Assembly (NCBI RefSeq): GCF_022539665.2
Contig: NW_026712518.1
Location: 35,703 to 99,702, forward strand
Direction of reading: 5' to 3'
DNA length: 64,000 bases
Origin: Daphnia carinata
Lineage: Eukaryota > Arthropoda > Branchiopoda > Diplostraca > Daphniidae
A program made the translations under genes and the position numbers. Numbering within the stretch: position 1 is the stretch's first letter; each line of letters opens with the position of its first letter. Under the pieces are notes generated by a model that was given only the letters and a program-made list of their open reading frames with translations, made no database searches and was not told the DNA's origin. Shown here in pieces: positions 55,759-64,000 of the stretch.

Positions 55759-56985
55759 ATGCAGAAGAAGAATAGCTCACGTTTACCTAGTTTCCCCCGG
55801 GATCCAAGTAGACGATTGCACCCGCTTCGTGACTTGCCCACCGCGCTGTCTGGTAACGAGACCACAGAAACTAACGAGGCACAAGATTCTGAAATTTCTA
55901 CGTCAAGAGAAGATTTAGCGACGTCATCTACAGAGACGATTCGCCAGAGAGGGTTTGAAAATCCTGCAAGTCAGTTAGAATCAAGTTCTGACTCCGAACA
56001 AGATTTAATAGAACCCACGCACCCGGTTGTTCCTCCGATAGGAACACATTTTCGGACCTCCAAGACAATTGCAAGAAACAGTCATGTCGACTGGGAGAAA
56101 ATTTATAAGTCCTCCTATTTTTCGAGGTAGCCCAACGGAAGACGCTCGTCAATGGTTAGAGCGCTACGAGACTATCTCTACCCACAATGGTTGGGGTGAC
56201 GCGGACAAACGTAATAATTTTTGCATGTACTTGGATGATGCCGCAAGAAATTGCTTCTTCTTTGCAAGAGTGCCAAACGACTGGCAAGATGTGGCAGCAC
56301 AGCCGGCTGCCGGAGAAAACCAAGCAAGACCTGCAGTTCCCGGTCTACGTTCGGTATTTTTGAAAGAATTTTAGCCCAATTCTTATGGTCTTTTCAAGAA
56401 ACTAGACTCAGAAGTAGAACCCAAGGGGTGGACGAGCCGACCACCAGGTACTACTACGAAATTCTTAGTCTTTGCAGACTGGTCGATCCGAATATGTCGG
56501 AAATCCACCGTCTAGAGCATCTTTTTACAGGCCTTCGACCAGCACTTTTTAGAAAAATCTATCCTCAGAAGCCACAAACGTGTGAAGAATTCTTAGAACT
56601 GGCAAAAGTCTATACGGAGACATCGATGATGTCAGATGCTAGAGGATGGAAGGAACCCATGACAGAGCCCCAAAATTCGTTTGAACAAGTTCCAAACCTT
56701 TCAGTGGTCGATCCTGATCAACAAGCAGATCTTTTAAAGACGATGCGTGAAGTAATTCAAGAAACTTGTGAAAATTGTTTAAACAAGGCAGTCAAGAGCA
56801 AGCGAAACCAAGAGGGCCATTCAGACCCAAAGGACGCACAACAAGCGGTAAACCACAGTGCTTTTACTGTAAGAAAGCAGGGCACATTGCCCGGAACTGT
56901 TTCAGAAATCCTGAATCAGAACAGTATAAAAGCCCCGCAAAGGACGCTGGATCAGGGACAACTTCAAAAGAGAATCCATCTGTAA
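55759..56985 (+). pseudogene. Gypsy-2 gag
   Basis: The ATG at 55,759 opens a frame to 56,130 (RDPSRRLHPLRDLPTAL, then Ser/Thr/Glu-rich). Capsid-like coding continues in two other frames: 56,069-56,374 (PPIFRGSPTEDARQWLERYE) and 56,392-56,985 (STRSRTQGVDEPTTRYYYEI-like, HRLEHLFTGLRPALFRKI). A zinc knuckle CFYCKKAGHIARNC, classic C-X2-C-X4-H-X4-C, lies at about 56,858-56,899 in the frame at 56,775-57,086. At least three frame changes separate these parts. Confidence 0.8.
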
Positions 56986-57033
56986 ACTCCAGCATACTCA
57001 ATCAAGCAAATTTCAAGAACAGTTTCCAGCAAG

Positions 57034-60000
57034 ATGGAAGGCTCCTGCATTGTGACACCCTCGGAGTCATTGCTAGCAACAAGTAGCCTATCGCCTGGTC
57101 ATGCACTAGTACAAAAAGATTTAGAAAAAATTCCTGTTGCCAACTTGTCTCCGAAAACGATTTGGATAGAAAAAAGAGTGACCTTAGAGACGTTAGAAGA
57201 ACATCCTGAAACAAAAGAAATAGAAACAAGCCAAGAAGTGCTAGCGATGGACACCTCATTCGAGGAACAAGATTTGAATCAAGATGAAAAGCAATTGTTA
57301 GAACACCTAGAAGGAAGAATTAGAACGGGTCTAACAAAGGAAGAGAAAGAAGAAACACAAAAAATTCTCAAACAGCTTATCCACTGTTTTGCACTAAATG
57401 AAGATGATTTGGGATACTGTGCAGTAGTCAAACATGACATTAATACCGGAACAGCTTCCCTAATACATCAACTCCCTTACAAAAGCGCTTGGAAGGAAAG
57501 AGCTGTAGTTCAAAATTAAGTGGAATGAATGTTACGTCGAGGAGTAATTGAACCGTCTTACAGCCCTTGGTCTTCCCCAGTGGTTCTGGTGAAGAAGAAA
57601 GACGGAACTTTGCGTTTTTGTGTAGATTATCACAAGCTCAACACGGTAACAGTTAAAGATTCCTACCCCTTTCCACGCATAGCCGATACACTGAGTCCGC
57701 TAGAAGGAGCTACATTTTTTTCAAGTATGGATTTGCAAGCAGGATACCACCAAGTTCCAGTGGTTAGCAGTGATAGACAGAAGACAGCCTTCATCATTGC
57801 AGATGGATTGTACCAGTTTCGCACTCTTCCGTTTGGTCTAACTAATGCCCCAGGCACTTTTCAGAGAGCCATGGACATTATTTTGGCTGGACTTCGCTGG
57901 ACAACATGTCTGATATACCTGGATGACGTCATAATTTACTTAGCAACTTTCCAACAACACTTGGAACGTCTTCGCTTAGTGCTGAGTTGCCTTGTGAAAG
58001 CTGGATTGAAACTAAAAACTAAAGTGGTCAAAATACTTATTCCTAGAACACACTCTAAAAATTTTGGGACATCTGATTTCAAAAGACGGTGTAGCACCAG
58101 ATCCTGAAAAGCACTAGGCAGTCTCAAACTTCCCATCACCTAGTGAAGGCCATTCAACAGCGAACATAGTTAAACGAGTGAAAAGTTTTTGGGCCTATGT
58201 TCATACTGTCGACGTCATATCCAAGGTATCGCTTCAATTGCTCGCCCACTCACGTCACGCACGAAAAAAAAATTCCGCTTGTGTGTGGAGAAGATCAGGC
58301 TAACAGTTTCAACACCCTGAAAAAAGCGCTTACTTCAACTCCAGTTTTAGCCCATCCCAACTACGACTTGCCGATGGAAATTTTTCCTGATGCCTGCGGA
58401 TACGGGATAGGAGGTGTACTAGCCCAGCGCATAGATGAAGCAGAACGTCCCATCGCATACGCCAGCCGTTTACTGACTAAATCGTAAGGGAACTATTCCA
58501 TAACTGAAAAAGAGTGTCTTGCATTAGTGTGGTGTCTCTCCAAGTTTAGATGTTTTGTATGGGTCTGTAAAGTGAAAGTCGTCAAGATCACCAAGCTCTA
58601 TGGTGGTTGATGAGCAAAAAAGACCTAGCAGGCCGTCTAGCACGTTGGAGCTTATCGCTACAAGAATACGATATCACGATTGTATATCGCAGTGGAAAAA
58701 CGCATGACAACGCAGATTGTGTTTCCAGAAATCCATTACCAAAAAAGGAGGAGCTAGAAGACGACCGTTGTGTCGTCATAGGGGCACTAACAGATGACCC
58801 AACACTCTCCGAAGAAAAAAACGAGTCCCTAGCAGACAAGCAAAAAGCCTGCAGTAATTGAAATCAGCTAATTCAAAAAATCCAAAGTGGAAAAGCAAGA
58901 GTAAAAAATTTTGTGATGAACAATGAAAAAGTCTACAAAGAAACAATAAAGAATGGAAAAAGTTACAGAAGATTATGCGTACCTGTTGACTATCGTGAAA
59001 GAATCCTATACGCATACCATGATGACTTGTCTCTGGTCACCTTGGCATCAGTCGCACATTGCAAAAAAATTGTGATCGTTTCTACTGGCCGAAGATGACA
59101 CTAGAAATAGTTCGTCATGTGCAGACTTGCGTTAACTGTCAGAACAGAAAAGGAGTTCCAGATAATCCTCCAGGACTTCTACAATGCATCAAAGTGGAAA
59201 GACCGTTTCAAAAAATAGGATGGACCTTCCTAGGGCCATACCCGCTCTCCACAAAACGAAACAGAATGATTATAGTCGCAGTTGATTACCTAACCAAATG
59301 GGTTGAGTTAAAAGCCATGCCCACTGGAAAGCCAGACGACGTTGCAGAGTTTTTCGTTCAACAAATCTTTCTACGCCATGGGGCTCCAGAACAAATAATT
59401 ACCTATCGAGGAAAGTGCTTCATCGCCGATCTAACTCAAGCTGTTGTGAAGAAACTACTTACCAACCACAAGACGACTTCTAGTTACCACCCTCAGGCAA
59501 ATGGAGCAGTGGAAAGGATGAACCATACATTGGCAGCAATGCTTTCAATGTACGTCAGCAGTGTTCAACGAGATTGGGATGAAACCTTGCAGTACGTGTG
59601 CTTCGCATACAACACAGCCAGACAAGAGTCTACGGGATATTCACCATTCTTTCTCCTCTACGGACGTTAGCCAAGACTTCCCATCGATTTGAAGGTGGAA
59701 GCAGATCCAAACCCATTGCTGGAAGAAGAAGCAGCAGCATTGGGATATGCAGATCGTTTAATAGCAGGCTTAGCAGCAGCTAAAGAAAAAGTGAAAATTA
59801 GAATGGAGCGTGTACAGCAAAAGCAAAAAGAAACTTACGATGCACGCCAGAGAATTGACATTCAAAGAAGGAGATTTAGTGTTGGTGTACAAGCCTGTGC
59901 CAAAGTGGGAAAATCAGAAAAACTTCTTCACCGTTGGCTAGGACCATTTAAAGTGTTGAGACAAACCACACCAGTAAACTATGAAGTGATACCGGCAACG

Positions 60001-60219
60001 GGCCGAGGGAAAACAGACATCGTTCACGTAGTGCGGATGAAATCATTCCACGAAGCTGTGTCAGGTCCTAGCATTACCGAAGAAGTCTCAGAGAAAGAAG
60101 ATGAAAATCATCAAGAAGAAGAAATACAAGAGATACCTCCTTCAAGTGATCCACAAACTCAGGCTGATCCAGAAGAAAAACTAGTAGAACAGAGCGGTGA
60201 ATCACCAGACATCGAATAA
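57034..60219 (+). pseudogene. Gypsy-2 pol (RT, RNase H, integrase), protease not found
   Basis: Order of parts: protease-RT linker 57,034-57,519 (no D-S/T-G motif seen, so the protease seems deleted). RT 57,529-58,107: SPWSSPVVLVKKKDGTLRF, FSSMDLQAGYHQVPV, FGLTNAPGTFQRAMD, CLIYLDDVIIY. RNase H 58,300-58,600: MEIFPDACGYGIGG, with the Asp kept but preceded by Pro. Linker 58,607-58,861: [17 protein letters not shown]. Integrase 58,913-59,670: CVNCQNRKG and NGAVERMNHTL (Glu kept), but the two catalytic Asp positions read GWTFLGP and ITYRGKCF, so both appear substituted. C-terminal RWLGPFKVL module 59,689-60,219. Several stops and frameshifts. Confidence 0.88.
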
Positions 60220-60329
60220 AATGAGGTGGTCCCGCCCACTCCGGAAGTAATCACGCCAACTTCCACATGAAGACCCATCCGTAGTAGAAGACCTCCAGCG
60301 ACATATCTCACTCTACTCGTACCGTTCCT

Positions 60330-62108
60330 CATCTTTCTGATTGGGACGCTGTCAAGCAACTCACTGATCCTGAGGGAAACGCAATATTTAAACAACAAAC
60401 CGATGTGGCGTTCAGGGAATCATCGTGGACCATCGTAACAGACCTTGACTTGGGAGTGGCCGATACAGCAACAGCATACTTGAAGCAGAAGATAATCCAA
60501 CAACAGCAAGTGGCAGAAAAGTGGAAGAATACAGGTTCACGACTACAACGGATGGCAGCCAGAAGAATCACTAGCAGAACGGAAACAATCCTAAAAGGAA
60601 TGGAGAATGTAGCAGACCGATTGACAAACATTAGAAAAGCCTAAAATCCTCACCAGATAAATCATCGAAGTCTCGTTGACGATGGAGGATCAATCTGAAA
60701 TGATTATTTGGAGTTTCAACACAAAAAGATTTAGAAGAATTAAACAATCAAGTACAACTTATTTGCTTGAGATCAGAAAGTAATTCACATCATCCCGATA
60801 AATAAGCAACAATAGTAAATGAATCGCTTTGAAGTCCAGAACAAACGCAAAACTCATGTTGTGAGGCCAGTATTCCCTACTAAGTAATGTTTACAAACCT
60901 CACGGAAAGGATGGTGAACATAAAAAAGCTATAACTAAATCCACTTCAAGAATAACATCTAACTGGATGAAGCATTTGAAGCGATGAACCGAATCTTGTA
61001 GCTACCAACATAGCCGATAATCTCGACGTCGGCTTTAGTCTGACAACGAACGATTTTGGCACCACAAATTGTCTCTCCAGCAAGATTCAATAAATTTAAT
61101 AAAAATGATAACAAAATACCAAGAGGGTGGTCTATCTCAGTGAAAAGCTTTGGGTGCCTACCGAAAGTCAACTCACCATGGCGGCCATGGAAAACTCGTT
61201 TCGCCTCTTCTATAAAAATGTTCCCATTTTCGATCACAGCCAGCAATACAAGCTTTCCGAAATAAACAACTTGCCGGCGCTTCTACGGATAATGGAACAC
61301 ATGAATTTGTCCTTTTCAAAATCTACCAAGAATACCTTACTGTCTGCCGACCTCGAAACGTACCTAAATTTATCAGGAAGATGTGAAAGACTGCAGTAAG
61401 ATAGGACGACCACTTTGTAAATTTCGCCTGGCATCAGCAGAACAGCCCGAAAATCACCATGACAGCTGTCTTTTAAATGATTCGGCCCGAATCAATACAC
61501 AATACAAAAGAAGTTCACAGACCTGGCGCGGGCCTGGAAAATAGTTACATGGGATCCAATCAATGGGTCTACTCAACCACAAAGCCGCACAGATTGTGTT
61601 TTCATGTCCAGCAGGAGGAGAGCAGCCACCTTTGAGAACAACAACGTTACCAGCTGTAGGAATGTTTGAAGTAACTTTGGGATACACCGCTCGAACCGAA
61701 GAATGGGTATTCCCAGCCAGCATGGAAGGAAGTATAACTGCAAGCAATTGTTCTACCAACAGTGAAAATTTTTGCTCAAGATGTCCAAGCAATGGATGGC
61801 AAAAAGCAGACTTTCGTCGAGCTTCCACGAGAAAATACTTCGTTTGTAGACATCATCAGTCAGCTGCTTCATCGCAACGCACAAGCAACGTTGTCATCTG
61901 AAATGACTGGAGAGCAAATTCACAATTTAATTATGGAAAAAGAAAAACAAACAGAATTTACCTTACTCGTTATCCTTACGAGTTAGTGGCTTTCAACATT
62001 CTTTTTATGTGTGGAATAGTGTTCTTAGTGCTTAAATTCTACATGTTACATCAGGGTCTTATCGCTCATGAACAGTGTGACAGCGCTCCACCCGGAGACG
62101 GCGGGTGA
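60330..62108 (+). pseudogene. Gypsy-2 env-like region, heavily decayed
   Basis: Position downstream of pol, plus a start segment (FRESSWTIVTDLDLG, 60,405-60,644) and Lys/Gln-rich helical stretch, fit the beginning of an errantivirus env. Further pieces occur at 61,127-61,399 (SQLTMAAMENSFRLFYKN), 61,563-61,901 and 61,762-61,986 (FVELPRENTSFVDIISQLLH). A hydrophobic segment (FNILFMCGIVFLVLKFYML) at about 61,990-62,050 ends in a short tail with stop at 62,106; this is the expected transmembrane anchor near the C-terminus. Stops and frame changes break every part. No reconstruction is attempted, and assignment to a specific fusion-protein class is not possible by eye. Confidence 0.6.
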
Positions 62109-62842
62109 GATCATATGGAGATTGAAAATCTCTAAAAGAAAATTGTTAGTGATAAAGTGAAAGAAAAACAACTGCTGTGTGAGAAAAGTGAAAAAGGTTT
62201 ATTATCGTCAGATACGCTCGTGAAGATATCCAAAAACTCCGCACGGTCATATGGGGATAGGCGACTAAAACGGCTCCTATCACTGGGAAAGTTAGTCTCA
62301 ACAAAACACACAATGGCACACTCAACAAAGCGAAGATTTTGAAGAATCAAATCGAAAGTGAACATTTTTGTTTGGAGGCAAGAACCAAATTGAAGCTGAA
62401 ACGCAGCAGTTGAATTTCTTAGACGTCATAACGTTGTAGTTTTTTTTTTTTCACACCTACAAGTGAATTGCTAATTATAGCCGTCTTTTTTATTCTTGTA
62501 TCCCTTCCGTAGCGCTAGCCTTTCTCATAAAAGCACATTGACCTCTCTAAAGCGACATCGCTACATCGTATGTTTGACTTCTACTATAGCTTGTTCCTTT
62601 ACCTCTCTAAAGCGACCGCGCTTTATCGTATGTTTGACTTTTACTACAGTTGATCCTTTACCTTACTAAAGCGACCTCGCTCTATGGTATGCTTTCTTAT
62701 TACTATAGTTATTCATTCTCTACTAGCTTTTGCTGAAATTTTGAAAAATCACCGGTTCTCTCCCCAATATTTGATTATGCCCTTTATTTTCTTTTAATAA
62801 TTGTTAGTAAAGTCGGGTCGCCTGTCTTGAAGAAAGGGGACC
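62109..62842 (+). repeat. Gypsy-2 3' untranslated region with three 60-bp tandem repeats
   Basis: Repeats start at 62,541, 62,601 and 62,660. Each contains ACCTCTCTAAAGCGAC, CATCGTATGTTTGACTT and CTACTATAG with small changes. Tandem repeats between env and the polypurine tract are seen in some errantiviruses, where they act in regulation. The purine tract GAAGAAAGGGGACC lies at about 62,829-62,842 against the 3' LTR. Confidence 0.7.
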
Positions 62843-63205
62843 TGTCGCGAGGGGAAAATAGTGACGTGATTGTCATTTCCGGAAAAGACGTGACAACCAA
62901 CGTTTGAATTGCGTACAATACAGCTTCTCTTGAAAAAAGGATGCTGCAACACGCCGATAACTAGAAAAGATAATTAAATCCTAAAATTCATGCAACCCTA
63001 GAGATGGGGCGTATATCCCTCACGGTGGTATAAAAGCCCCTACATTTTTAGCCCTCAGTTAGTTCTCTCCCGGAATTCCCTAAGTTCTCTTCAAGTTCCT
63101 GTATTCAGTTAAATAAAAGAGTAGTTATTCTTCATTTCCGCTATGTTTTGTATTCTTCCTAAAACTCAATACAAATCCTTTACAAAAATAAAGTCCAGTG
63201 TGACA
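62843..63205 (+). repeat. Gypsy-2 3' LTR
   Basis: Nearly the same as the 5' LTR, with an additional 8-bp AAAAATAA near its end. Flanked on the right by ATAT. Confidence 0.92.
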
Positions 63206-63330
63206 ATATTAATGCAGTTGAGAAAGTACTTCACCATTGGCAATTTGGAATTCCATCTAGTAAAATTCATCATTGGTATTTTAAATCCGACGGAATCTAT
63301 CAGAACCTTTGTATCTACGACACTTCGTCA
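63206..63330 (-). pseudogene. hAT transposase fragment continuing beyond the Gypsy insertion
   Basis: Minus strand reads MMNFTRWNSKLPMVKYFL directly up to the Gypsy-2 target site. TRWNS is the conserved hAT motif that precedes the segment found at 55,341-54,935, and the codon phase is kept across the ATAT duplication, which shows that Gypsy-2 landed inside this gene. Upstream coding fades after about 63,330. Confidence 0.75.
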
Positions 63331-63410
63331 AAGTCCTCCTTACACAACAACCAGGGCCTTAGAAACTAATTTCTAAACAAAAGTTGAGAATTGGTTAGTG
63401 GATAGCTAAT

Positions 63411-63955
63411 GTAAGGATCGAAAAGAATCTATTCCTTACTTTTAATTGTTGGATAGTGATGATGCGTTGTATTGTTGCACAGATGTTTGAGTATTTTACA
63501 ATGACCAAATTATTAGTTGCCGAAAGAAGACTTACTGAGACAGACTGACTGAAAGTTAAGAGTAGACGGCTTCAAGGCTTAAAAATACACTTGGCTGAAA
63601 GTTAAAAGTGGACTCGCTGTGATGACAGCTGAAAGTAGACTGCACTGAAGAATTACTAAAAGTGGACTGCCTGATGGCTAGAAGTAGACTGACTCAAAGC
63701 TTGAAACACACTGACTGACAATCTGGAAAAAGGGCAACATTTATAAGCGGAGAAGCAGGGTCGTTTAGAATAGGTGTCCCAACGGGAATAAATATTCTGC
63801 GTGTAAATGTAACACCTTTGTGAAGAATTGGCAAGTTTGAAGGCCCGCGCCATCGGCAGTTGACCTGTTGGGGGAAGCGGGGGGGGGAAGGGTTGCAAGC
63901 GTGGGAACGAGAGGGGAAGGTAAGGGAGTACGTGGATGGCCGTTCCTTACATAGC
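63411..63955. mobile_element. Possible solo LTR with degenerate 20-bp repeats
   Basis: Begins TGTAAGGATCG and ends GTTCCTTACA, a TG...CA boundary with 8-bp inverted ends. Interior at 63,530-63,720 has degenerate copies of CTGAAAGTTAAAAGTGGACT. A convincing target duplication is not seen (ATAGC occurs nearby on both sides, offset). No internal coding sequence is present. Confidence 0.4.
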
Positions 63956-64000
63956 ATCCTGTCGAAAGATTATGTCCTGCAATCTATAAAGAGAGATATT
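63956..64000. other. Window end, nothing recognised
   Basis: Too short to classify. Confidence 0.3.

Larger units (their letters stand above)
55342..63205 (+). mobile_element. Complete but decayed Gypsy retrovirus-like element (Gypsy-2)
   Basis: Two LTRs (55,342-55,696 and 62,843-63,205), ATAT target duplication (55,338-55,341 and 63,206-63,209), gag, pol and an env-like region in canonical order, and a purine tract (agaaaggggac) just before the 3' LTR. Many stops and frameshifts mean no protein can be complete. LTRs differ by roughly a dozen changes plus an 8-bp insertion, so the element is old but not ancient. ATAT target preference is known for the 17.6/297 errantivirus group. Confidence 0.92.

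Noticed and set aside
60959-61434. Minus-strand open frames inside the env-like region
   Set aside because: Antisense shadows of decayed Gypsy-2 env coding.

Overview
The window is animal nuclear DNA, most likely from an arthropod and plausibly a crustacean such as Daphnia. That is inferred from very short introns (about 55-80 bp), one clear metazoan host gene (URM1), captured Akt exons, and Gypsy and BEL/Pao elements in many decay states. There is no bacterial gene organisation, and I saw no tRNA or rRNA gene and no CRISPR. Most of the window is transposable-element sequence nested inside other elements.

Left part (1-13.5 kb). A short viral-type glycoprotein ORF (541-939, +) is followed by minus-strand retroelement debris: a BEL/Pao reverse-transcriptase scrap (about 1.16-1.68 kb), a Gypsy gag N-terminus (2.23-2.46 kb) and a much longer decayed BEL/Pao pol (about 6.73-4.20 kb: RT, RNase H, integrase). 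A second glycoprotein relic lies at 8.13-7.45 kb. A minus-strand Ty3/Gypsy internal region (gag, protease, RT, RNase H, integrase) occupies 12.9-8.46 kb. I could not pair any LTRs for it.

Centre (15.57-38.39 kb). This is a KDZ-superfamily DNA transposon. Its plus-strand, roughly 14-exon transposase gene (15.83-19.67 kb) has a Cys-rich N-terminus, and a second spliced gene runs on the minus strand. Both ends carry a TACTAAGTAGTACATA-containing inverted repeat. Two solo LTRs (20.35-20.70 and 20.86-21.25 kb) sit in its 3' part. A 6.76-kb fold-back TIR transposon with an 8-bp target duplication (TAAAAAAC) sits in the minus-strand accessory gene. That inner element has picked up introns and exons of the Akt/PKB pleckstrin-homology domain plus an unidentified Lys/Glu-rich coding module. 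Most of it, with some flank, is repeated as a nearly identical 6.64-kb tandem copy. A 1.35-kb deletion derivative of the KDZ element abuts its right end. Because the derivative lacks the insertions, it serves as an internal empty-site reference.

Right part. URM1 (38,907-39,644, +, five exons) is the only host gene I can call with confidence. From 39.65 to 51.2 kb I find no supportable gene. From 52.5 kb a fossil hAT transposase on the minus strand is split by a TA-flanked MITE (52,889-53,829), an 847-bp fold-back element (53,978-54,824) and a complete but decayed Gypsy retrovirus-like element (55,342-63,205; LTRs, gag, pol, env-like region; ATAT target duplication). The hAT reading frame resumes on the far side of the Gypsy element. 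A possible solo LTR closes the window.

The most unusual content is the KDZ element with its paired palindromes, and the Pack-type fold-back transposon carrying Akt exons. All coordinates and splice sites were read by eye. Homology statements come from recognised motifs, not searches.
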